From NCBI GenBank assembly GCA_945870885.1, contig CAMBTR010000005.1:1-35352 (forward strand): 35,352 nt of DNA. Reading direction: 5' to 3'. The notes beneath the pieces were generated by a model, which saw nothing but the letters and a program-made list of their open reading frames with translations, did no database searches and was not told the DNA's origin. How positions within the stretch are numbered: position 1 is the stretch's first letter; each line of letters opens with the position of its first letter. This document shows, in pieces, positions 18,069-25,464 of the stretch. The position numbers and the translations under genes were made by a program. Source of the DNA: Chryseobacterium gleum. Its GTDB lineage: Bacteria > Bacteroidota > Bacteroidia > NS11-12g > UBA955.

Positions 18069-18833
18069 ATGAATCGTCAGAAAATTGTCGCGGGTAACTG
18101 GAAAATGCATAAAACCTTGGAAGAGAGCCAAGCGTTGATTACCGAAGTAAGAGGAATTGTTAGAGATGAATATCGCGGAGAAGGTAAAGTAGTTTTAATC
18201 CCAACATTTTTGGCTTTGCCATCTGCCGTTCGATTGCTAGAAGGCAGTGGATTGTTGGTTGGGTCACAAAATGCACATCAAGAAGATCAAGGGGCATTTA
18301 CGGGTGAAATTTCAGCAGGTATGCTTAAGTCGTTGGGTATTCAATATTGTTTGGTAGGGCATTCGGAACGACGTCAATTCTTTGGGGAAACCAATGAAGT
18401 ATGTGCGTTGAAAGTAAAATCGGTGATTCGCCATGGCATGAAGCCCATTTTTTGTATCGGCGAAACGTTGGAACAGCGCGAAAGCAAGCAATATTTTAGG
18501 GCTATCGAAGAGCAAATCGTTCAAGGATTGTTTCATTTGGATCGCAAGGAATTTGCCGAAGTTGTTATTGCATATGAGCCAGTTTGGGCTATCGGTACCG
18601 GTTTGAATGCATCGCCGGAGCAAGCGCAAGAAATCCATGCTTATATCAGAAAACTATTGGCCAACCAATACAATGAAGAAATTGCTGCAACTACCTCTAT
18701 CCTTTACGGTGGAAGCGTGAAGCCAGAAAATGCTGCGGCGTTGTTTATGCAGGCCGATATCGATGGTGGATTGATAGGTGGTGCTAGCTTAAAAGCCCGC
18801 GATTTTATTGATATCGTGAAAGCGATGCGATAA
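18069..18833 (+). CDS. tpiA: Triosephosphate isomerase
   Basis: TpiA interconverts dihydroxyacetone phosphate and glyceraldehyde 3-phosphate in glycolysis and gluconeogenesis. The 254-aa TIM barrel shows all key residues: 'AGNWKMH' with the active-site Lys12, 'VGHSERR' with His98, and 'AYEPVWAIGTG' with the catalytic Glu170 and loop 6. The phosphate-binding 'YGGSVKPENA' and 'GLIGGASL' follow. The ATG at 18069 is the only sensible start (MNRQKIVAGNWK). It follows cmk by 40 nt; the gap contains TTTGATTTAGATTTTG, a near match to a promoter box with one extra base. It could be read from porQ-cmk or from its own weak promoter. Confidence 0.98.
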   Translation: MNRQKIVAGNWKMHKTLEESQALITEVRGIVRDEYRGEGKVVLIPTFLALPSAVRLLEGSGLLVGSQNAHQEDQGAFTGEISAGMLKSLGIQYCLVGHSERRQFFGETNEVCALKVKSVIRHGMKPIFCIGETLEQRESKQYFRAIEEQIVQGLFHLDRKEFAEVVIAYEPVWAIGTGLNASPEQAQEIHAYIRKLLANQYNEEIAATTSILYGGSVKPENAAALFMQADIDGGLIGGASLKARDFIDIVKAMR

Positions 18834-18906
18834 GCCTCTCGAGCTTGAATTAATAGACTGCGAACAATGAAACGCAAGTTGGTGCGTTATTTGTAATCTC
18901 ACCCTG

Positions 18907-21900
18907 ATGATAAAAAAACTCTGCTTTATCCTACTTTCTGTTTTTGCGCTGAAATTGACAGCCCAAAGTGGAAGTTTTAGCCCAGTGCCTGCTACCTTTA
19001 TTGCTGAGTTTGAGACATTTGTCAACCGCCCTGGAGATAAGAACCTCACCAAGAATTTCAATATTTTTAAGCAGAATTGGGAAATGGGTAAATTTTCGCC
19101 CAGTCAGCAGAAATTTATCATCGATATTTCAAATCAAATGCTGGCCGAAAAAATGGCCGTTCAACCGCATTTCGAATTATACATCGCAACGGTAGCGGCA
19201 TTTTTGCAAAATAACTTGCCCGATAAAGTACTCGTTCAATGGCAAGGCATCACCAAGTCTTTGCTGGGAAATTCCAACAAAGAGTACCTCGAATTTCTTC
19301 AAACTACCGCCAATTTGTTCGCCGATAAAGTCATTTATAAATCGGGTACGGCAGTTTGGAGCGTGGATACGCTGGATTTTGACTTATACTACAATAATGA
19401 AATCGAAATACGCTTTGGTGAAGTTGCCCTAATCTGCACTGGGTTTATGGACAAAATGGTAATTAGCGCTACCAAAGGAGTGTATAAGCCGTTGAAGAAT
19501 GTTTGGGTTGGTGATTACGGCACCGCGGATTTCAAACGATGCCTACCCACCGAATCGGCTTGGGTGAAGTTTGGGAAATATCGCTTGAACATGGATCAAA
19601 ATATCTATTCGGTGGACTCAGCTCAGTTGGTCTACGGTAGGTATTTTAAAACACCGGTTTTGGGTAAGTTTACCGATAAATTGAGTACTGCCACGGATTC
19701 TTTAAAAGTAAAGAAATCGGGATTTCCGCAGTTCAATTCCTATGATAACGAATTGTTGGTGAGTGGAATAGTGGGTGATGAATCTTTCTTTAGAGGGGGA
19801 TTTTCGATGCAAGGTCATTCCATTACAACGGCCACTGCCAACGGCAAACCATCGGTGATCGACGTGTTCTATAAAGGCAAAAAGAAGGTCACCTTAAAAA
19901 GTAAATCGTTCAAAATCCAAGACGGGATTGCAGGGACTTTGCAGAGTGAATTCACGATGTATTTGGACAGCGTCACCACAATCTACCATCCCTTTGTGAA
20001 GGTGAATTTTATCTTCAAGGACAATAAATTAATTATCGATAGGGGTGAGGAAGGATTGATGCGCGTGCCGTTTCAAGACAATTTTCACAATGTAAATATT
20101 GATGTTCAGCAGGTTCGTTGGATTGTTACGGAGCCTTTTGTGGATTTTGATAACGTGAATAACGAGTTGGAAGCAAGAATTTCATCGGACGATTTTTTTC
20201 GTGACATTCTATACAATCGATTGCAAGGTCCTTTGAGGTCGCATCCGTTGGAAGGTTTGGTAGCCTACTATAACCGACAGCCAGAAGATCCCATTGCCAA
20301 GCAAATGGAGAAGGATATCAAAAACTTGATGTTGTCTAAGGATCCAGCCGATAAAGCAAAATTGGATGCCAAGCTCAAGCAGTTGCAAGCGCAGAAAGCC
20401 AAAACGCGTGAGTTTTACAAGGCAGATCAGCGCATCAAATTTTCATTGGATGACTATGCATTTTTTCAGCAAACCCAGAAAGAATATTTGGTAGTTCCGT
20501 TTCTTGAATTGCATGATCAAGGTTACATCAATTATTTACAAGATCAAGACAGTGTTACCTTGTTGCCAAAAGCGTTTCGATATGTGCAAGCGCATCAGAA
20601 ATTAAGGGATTACGATGTGATTCGAATTTCTTCCATCATTGGAAAGCGATCCAATTTTACGTTGAATCTGCTGAGTAATGAAATGAATTTGGAGGGTGTT
20701 TCTAAGTTCTTCTTTTCCGATTCTCAAAACGTAATTGTGGTGCCAACGGAGCAGCAAGTGACATTGACCAAGAATCGTGGTTTGCGTTTTGGTGGACAGT
20801 TGAGGGCGGGGAGATTCGATTTTTACGGTAAAAAGTACGTTTTCAATTACGGTCAGTTCAACATAGCGATGTCGGCCGTGGATTCCCTAAGAATGTACTT
20901 TCCAGATTCTTCTGGACGTAGATTGGTGCCCATCAAATCGGTGTTGCGGAATGTGAGTGGTACGTTATACATCGACAAACCCAACAACAAATCGGGGAAT
21001 AAGGATTATCCAGAGTATCCGATTTTTGTTTCAGACAAAGGAAGTGAGGTGCTTTACGATAAGCCACACATTCATGGCGGGGCCTACGAAGGCGATAAAT
21101 TTAAGTTTGTGGTGGATCCGTTCACAATCGATAGTTTGGATAATTTCACAATAGCGGGTTTGCGGTTTGAGGGTAATTTTATTTCCGATGGAATTTTTCC
21201 TGAGTTTAGGCATTATGTGACCATTCAGAAGGATTACTCTTTGGGTTTTATAAAACACACGCCTCCCGGTGGTTATTCGATGTATCGCGGCAAGGGATTG
21301 GGTGATATGACCATGAATTTGAGTGAAGAGGGTTTTTATGGAACTGATGGTACGATTGGGTATCAGGGTTCAAAAAGTGAGTTTTCAAAGATTTTGTTAT
21401 TGCCCAAAAAGGCTGTGGGTGTGTTGAATCGATATGATTTGACCGAGAATACCAAGTTTCCAGAAACCCATGCAGTGATGGCTAACATGGAGTGGAATCC
21501 TTATCAGGATGAATACAAAGTGACCAATGGGGCAACGCCAATCAAAGTGTTTAAGGTGGGTCATGATTTCACGGGTACAATGACACAATCGCCAAGTGTG
21601 ATGAAGGGCAATGGTACTTTGGCTTGGGAACAGGCGAGATTTACTAGTGCTGAACAAATCTTTGGTCCCAAAAAGACATCTGCCAAGCAAGCCAGTTTGC
21701 AGATTTACGCGGCGGATTCTTCTCGGATGGCTTTTGAGACTAGCAATATCAATGGAACGATGGACTTTAATACGCGCATCGGGACATTTACCAAGAACGA
21801 GGCGGGTTCTATGACCAAGTTTGATTACAATATGTATCAGACCAATCTCACGGATTACAAGTGGGATATGGACAAGAAGATTATTCAGGCTAAGGTAGGT

Positions 21901-23418
21901 CCTTCGTTGGCCGGTCAAACGCCCATTTTTGCCAGTACGAATCCAACCCAAGGGGGCTTGAGTTTTGAAGCCAAAAAAGCCGATTACAGTTTGGTGGATT
22001 ATACGCTTAAGATCAGTGAAATACCGTTTATCGATATCGCTGATTCACGACTTTTCCTGAAAGATGGAAAGGCTACCGTGAGGGCAAATGCGAATATGGA
22101 TCAGTTGGATAGCACGCGATTGGTGGCTGGAAGGGATAATAAATTCCACGAGATTTATAAGTTGCGGGTGAAGGTGTATGGTAAGAATAAGATACGTGGA
22201 AACGGGTATTATCAGTATGTCAATAGTAGGGGTGTAAGGCAAGAGTTTTTCTTGGATAGTGTGATCGTGAACGACAATCAGCGTGTAGAAGGGGTGGGTA
22301 AGATCGCGGAGGAAAGCAACTTTACTTTGGAGACCAAAATCGGATATAAGGGTTTCGCTCAGATAGAAAGCACGGAAAAATTGATTCGCTTTACAGGTTA
22401 TGTGAAACCTTTGCATACGTTTAAAAACATTTATCCTTCGGCTTGGATTCGGTTCGATAACCGTGTGGATCCCAAAGACGTTGTGTTGGATATGAGTGAT
22501 CCGCGCGACAAAGACAATAAGAAGCAATACGTGGGTTTATTTGTTGCCAACGATTCAAGTCACGTCTATCCGTTGATGTATTCTTGGAAGCGCAGGTATT
22601 CCGACGATGATGTTACCAACGATACAGGTATTTTCTACTACGACCACAAGACGGAGAGTTTCTATGCCGGCAGTAAGTCGAGGTTGCGCGATGGTGGATT
22701 GAAAGGCAGTTGGATTCAGTTTAACGAGAAAGATCACACCATTCACGCGGAAGGACCTTTAGATTTTGGATTGGAGACGCCCAATATTCATTTCAAGAAT
22801 GCGGGTACGGCGGATTTATATCGCGGGGATAGCTCGTTTGTTTTCAACATGGCGATGATGTTGGATTTTCCGATGCCTCAGGATTATGTGACGGCGTTGG
22901 TGGCTTTGATCAATGAGAACGGTGGGACAACTTCCTCGGTGAATACGGACTTCTTTAAGCGGTGTTTGGGCGAGATGATGGAAAATGAGAAGAGTGCACG
23001 TCAGGCCTTGGCCAATTTGGAAAAGAACGGCGAACTAACAGGCAAAGACGAGGCGAATTATGCCTTTGTTTTGAGCGATGCAACCTTCCGTTGGGACAGT
23101 AAAATGCGGGGTATGTATTGCGACGATATCGTTTCGGTGGCCAGCATCGCAGGGAAGCCTATCAACAAGAGTTTAAGGGCGACGATGTTGCTGGAGCACA
23201 AGCGAAGTGGACAGAATATGTATATGTATTTGGAGCTTGGGGCGAAGGATTATATCTATATCAATTTGACGAAAACGGTGGCAAATATTTATTGCTCGGA
23301 TGAGAAGATGCAGGGTGTGTTGGCTGCTACGATGAGCAAGATTAAGGCCGAAGGCTTCTATATCAGACCCGCTACTGAACGTCAGGCTGAGAAGTTTATT
23401 CGTCGATTTGAGGAGTAA
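18907..23418 (+). CDS. Large exported protein of unrecognised family, 1503 aa
   Basis: I do not recognise this family with confidence. A clear signal peptide (MIKKLCFILLSVFALKLTAQ) shows export. Residues about 21-140 look helical. From about 145 on, alternating hydrophobic/polar strands dominate, with segments of similar style such as 'EVALICTGFMDKMVISATKG', 'GGQLRAGRFDFYGKKYVF' and 'MKGNGTLAWEQARFTSAEQI'. A charged helical stretch near 459-510 interrupts them. The C-terminal 170 residues turn mixed alpha/beta and end 'FYIRPATERQAEKFIRRFEE'. There is no T9SS sorting domain, no TonB box, and no C-terminal aromatic barrel strand. Strand style loosely recalls OstA/LptA-like or AsmA/TamB-like beta-solenoids of the periplasm, but that is only an impression. 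It follows tpiA by 73 nt and ends facing truA. An intact long reading frame with a signal peptide makes it a real gene. Confidence 0.9.
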   Translation: MIKKLCFILLSVFALKLTAQSGSFSPVPATFIAEFETFVNRPGDKNLTKNFNIFKQNWEMGKFSPSQQKFIIDISNQMLAEKMAVQPHFELYIATVAAFLQNNLPDKVLVQWQGITKSLLGNSNKEYLEFLQTTANLFADKVIYKSGTAVWSVDTLDFDLYYNNEIEIRFGEVALICTGFMDKMVISATKGVYKPLKNVWVGDYGTADFKRCLPTESAWVKFGKYRLNMDQNIYSVDSAQLVYGRYFKTPVLGKFTDKLSTATDSLKVKKSGFPQFNSYDNELLVSGIVGDESFFRGGFSMQGHSITTATANGKPSVIDVFYKGKKKVTLKSKSFKIQDGIAGTLQSEFTMYLDSVTTIYHPFVKVNFIFKDNKLIIDRGEEGLMRVPFQDNFHNVNIDVQQVRWIVTEPFVDFDNVNNELEARISSDDFFRDILYNRLQGPLRSHPLEGLVAYYNRQPEDPIAKQMEKDIKNLMLSKDPADKAKLDAKLKQLQAQKAKTREFYKADQRIKFSLDDYAFFQQTQKEYLVVPFLELHDQGYINYLQDQDSVTLLPKAFRYVQAHQKLRDYDVIRISSIIGKRSNFTLNLLSNEMNLEGVSKFFFSDSQNVIVVPTEQQVTLTKNRGLRFGGQLRAGRFDFYGKKYVFNYGQFNIAMSAVDSLRMYFPDSSGRRLVPIKSVLRNVSGTLYIDKPNNKSGNKDYPEYPIFVSDKGSEVLYDKPHIHGGAYEGDKFKFVVDPFTIDSLDNFTIAGLRFEGNFISDGIFPEFRHYVTIQKDYSLGFIKHTPPGGYSMYRGKGLGDMTMNLSEEGFYGTDGTIGYQGSKSEFSKILLLPKKAVGVLNRYDLTENTKFPETHAVMANMEWNPYQDEYKVTNGATPIKVFKVGHDFTGTMTQSPSVMKGNGTLAWEQARFTSAEQIFGPKKTSAKQASLQIYAADSSRMAFETSNINGTMDFNTRIGTFTKNEAGSMTKFDYNMYQTNLTDYKWDMDKKIIQAKVGPSLAGQTPIFASTNPTQGGLSFEAKKADYSLVDYTLKISEIPFIDIADSRLFLKDGKATVRANANMDQLDSTRLVAGRDNKFHEIYKLRVKVYGKNKIRGNGYYQYVNSRGVRQEFFLDSVIVNDNQRVEGVGKIAEESNFTLETKIGYKGFAQIESTEKLIRFTGYVKPLHTFKNIYPSAWIRFDNRVDPKDVVLDMSDPRDKDNKKQYVGLFVANDSSHVYPLMYSWKRRYSDDDVTNDTGIFYYDHKTESFYAGSKSRLRDGGLKGSWIQFNEKDHTIHAEGPLDFGLETPNIHFKNAGTADLYRGDSSFVFNMAMMLDFPMPQDYVTALVALINENGGTTSSVNTDFFKRCLGEMMENEKSARQALANLEKNGELTGKDEANYAFVLSDATFRWDSKMRGMYCDDIVSVASIAGKPINKSLRATMLLEHKRSGQNMYMYLELGAKDYIYINLTKTVANIYCSDEKMQGVLAATMSKIKAEGFYIRPATERQAEKFIRRFEE

Positions 23419-23445
23419 GTAAACGTAATTTTTATTTTGATTTAA

Positions 23446-24201
23446 TTATCCCAGAGGGTTGGCTACGGCGATGGCTGTGGGATAATTCACATCCGTTAGG
23501 TGGAGTCCTTGGGCCGGCGCGGACGCGCCGGCCTCACTTCTTGAACCGCCCACGAAAATGGCTTCAAAATCCGCGGGTGAGATTTTCCCTTGTCCAACTT
23601 CTACCATCGTTCCTACCAAAGCCCTTACCATATTTCGGAGGAATCGATTGGCCTGAATCTGAAAAGTGTATCCCGCTTCGGTGATGGTCCACTCGGCAAT
23701 AAATACTTCGCATATGGGGTTGCCATTGGGGATTTCTCCCTTGCAAAAGGCTTGAAACGGGTGTTTCCCAACAATTGAGGCAGCACATTGATTCATTGCG
23801 GCCACGTTGAATTCTGCGGCAAGCCACCAAGAAGTATTTGTGGTGAAGGGGTTCTTTGATCGATGAATGTGATAGTGATATTCACGTTGTATCGCGGAAA
23901 ATCTTGCATGAAAATCCTCATTTACGGCCGTGATTTTTTTGATGCCAATGCTGTTCGGGAGCATCTTGTTTAATCGGATGTCTAAATCAACGGGAATATT
24001 TTCGGGGCCATCAAAATGGGCGACAAAGTAGCTCGCGTGGACGCCGGCATCAGTTCTTCCGCAACCCATCGTTTCGATTGTTTGATTACAGACTTGACTC
24101 AGCGCTTTGTCGATTTCGCCCTGAACGGTAATCGTATTGTTCTGAACTTGCCAGCCCCCAAAATGGGTTCCTTCATAGGCCAATTCAATTTTATAACGCA
24201 T
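23446..24201 (-). CDS. truA: tRNA pseudouridine(38-40) synthase TruA
   Basis: TruA converts uridines 38-40 in the anticodon stem of tRNAs to pseudouridine. The 251-aa protein begins MRYKIELAYEGTHFGGWQVQ and has the catalytic motif 'GCGRTDAGVHA' with Asp51. 'ANRFLRNMVRALVGTMVEVG' lies in the C-terminal half, and 'GASAPAQGLHL' near the end corresponds to the family's TAPAxGL motif. The ORF track extends 22 codons further upstream into the thiolase gene; I chose the ATG at 24201, 1 nt after the thiolase stop, because it gives the family N-terminus. The two genes are therefore probably co-transcribed. The 27 nt between this stop and that of the 1503-aa gene are A/T-rich with no clear hairpin. Confidence 0.97.
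   Translation of the reverse strand: MRYKIELAYEGTHFGGWQVQNNTITVQGEIDKALSQVCNQTIETMGCGRTDAGVHASYFVAHFDGPENIPVDLDIRLNKMLPNSIGIKKITAVNEDFHARFSAIQREYHYHIHRSKNPFTTNTSWWLAAEFNVAAMNQCAASIVGKHPFQAFCKGEIPNGNPICEVFIAEWTITEAGYTFQIQANRFLRNMVRALVGTMVEVGQGKISPADFEAIFVGGSRSEAGASAPAQGLHLTDVNYPTAIAVANPLG
23512..23533. repeat. Perfect 10-bp GC-rich inverted repeat inside truA
   Basis: GGCCGGCGCG and CGCGCCGGCC flank a two-base centre. On the minus strand it encodes the conserved AGASAPA segment of TruA, so coding constraint explains part of it, but the perfect symmetry in a gene of moderate GC stands out. No T-tract follows, so it is not a standard terminator. Confidence 0.6.
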
Positions 24202-24202
24202 G

Positions 24203-25405
24203 TTACAAATTTTCGTAAATGATAGCGCAGCCTTGTCCAACCCCAATACACATGGTTGCCAAGCCATATTTTAACGACTTATTGCGATTCATATGGTGTA
24301 TAAGTGTGGCTGAAATGCGTGTTCCAGAGGCGCCTAAGGGATGACCGATGGCGATGCTTCCCCCATTGGGGTTAACAATGCTGCGATCTATACCTAGTGT
24401 TCTCATGCTAGCCAAAACCTGTGCGGCGAAGGCTTCGTTGAGTTCGGCAACATCGAGGTCTTGAATGGTGAGGCCTGCATTTTTTAACGCTTTTTGTGTC
24501 GCCGGAACAGGTCCGATTCCCATTATACTTGGGTCTACACCCGCAGCACCAATTCCAGCCACACGAGCCATGGGGGTAAGTCCCAATTGTTTTACCATTT
24601 CTTCAGAGGCTAGAATGCAAACGGCTGCACCATCGTTGATGCCCGAGCTATTTCCAGCGGTCACTGATCCTCCTTCTTTGAAGGCGGGTTTTAGCGATGC
24701 AAGGATACTTACTTCGCTAAGTCTTGGATGTTCGTCGGTGCTAAAAAGTATCGCATCGCCCTTTTTTTGAGGAATGGGGACGGCTACAATTTCTTGGTTA
24801 AAGAGTCCGGCTGCTTGCGCATTTTTCCAATTGAGTTGGGTTTCATAGGCAAACAGATCTTGGTCTTCCCGGGAAATATTGAACTGCTGGGCGACATTTT
24901 CTGCGGTTTCACCCATCGAAAATGGATGATACATCTTGGCCAACGTTTTATTTGTAAATCTCCAACCGATGGTTGTATCGTAGATTTCTGGCGTTCTGGA
25001 GAAAGCAGCATCGGCTTTGGCCATCACAAAAGGGGCGCGTGTCATACTTTCTGTGCCTCCGGCAACTACCAAATGGGCTTGGCCTGATGCAATCGACATA
25101 GCACCGTTCATGATGCTTTGTAATCCACTGGCGCACAATCGGTTTACGGTGTATCCTGGAACAGAAGTAGGGATTCCAGCCATCAAGGATGCCATTCTCG
25201 CTACGTTTCTATTGTCTTCACCGGCCTGGTTTGCCGCACCCAAAATCACCTCGTCTATAGCGGCAGGGTCAATATTGGGGTTTCGTGCTAAAATCGATTG
25301 AATTACATGCGCTGCAAGATCATCGGGTCTAATTGCGGCGAGGGTGCCACCAAATTTGCCTACGGGCGTTCTCAGAATGTCAATCACATAAACCGGAGTC
25401 TTCAT
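24203..25405 (-). CDS. Acetyl-CoA acyltransferase (thiolase), 3-oxoadipyl-CoA thiolase-like
   Basis: Thiolases cleave 3-ketoacyl-CoA with CoA, or condense two acyl-CoAs. The 400-aa sequence has the nucleophile Cys91 in 'NRLCASG', 'VVAGGTESMTRAPFVM', 'NEAFAAQ', the catalytic His in 'GHPLGASG' and the second Cys in 'MCIGVGQG'. 'GAANQAGEDNRNVARMA' and 'TIGWRF' are wording I associate with PcaF/PaaJ, the 3-oxoadipyl-CoA thiolases of aromatic degradation. No other aromatic-degradation gene is nearby, however, so a general role in fatty-acid oxidation or acetoacetyl-CoA metabolism is equally possible. The ATG at 25405 faces the TonB receptor across 59 nt. A near-box GAATTTTG lies 4 nt upstream of the ATG on the minus strand. 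Confidence 0.93.
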   Translation of the reverse strand: MKTPVYVIDILRTPVGKFGGTLAAIRPDDLAAHVIQSILARNPNIDPAAIDEVILGAANQAGEDNRNVARMASLMAGIPTSVPGYTVNRLCASGLQSIMNGAMSIASGQAHLVVAGGTESMTRAPFVMAKADAAFSRTPEIYDTTIGWRFTNKTLAKMYHPFSMGETAENVAQQFNISREDQDLFAYETQLNWKNAQAAGLFNQEIVAVPIPQKKGDAILFSTDEHPRLSEVSILASLKPAFKEGGSVTAGNSSGINDGAAVCILASEEMVKQLGLTPMARVAGIGAAGVDPSIMGIGPVPATQKALKNAGLTIQDLDVAELNEAFAAQVLASMRTLGIDRSIVNPNGGSIAIGHPLGASGTRISATLIHHMNRNKSLKYGLATMCIGVGQGCAIIYENL

Positions 25406-25427
25406 TCTGCAAAATTCAACAATTTCA

Positions 25428-25457
25428 TTGATTACGCATCGGTAAATTTTATATTTG
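25428..25457 (+). promoter_or_regulatory. Promoter of the TonB-dependent receptor (TTG-N19-TATATTTG)
   Basis: A TTG at 25428-25430 and TATATTTG at 25450-25457 are separated by 19 nt, a full match to the Bacteroidota housekeeping promoter. Transcription would start near 25462, immediately before the ATG at 25465, or about 30 nt before the alternative GTG at 25492. Confidence 0.7.
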
Positions 25458-25464
25458 CTTCTTT

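Noticed and set aside
21397-22527. Antisense ORFs of 184 and 160 aa opposite the 1503-aa gene
   Set aside because: They lie wholly inside a clear coding gene, have low-complexity His/Ile/Leu/Arg-rich composition typical of antisense frames, and show no domain or start signal.
24202-24267. 22-codon N-terminal extension of truA
   Set aside because: It lies inside the thiolase gene; the family N-terminus starts at MRYKIELAYEG.
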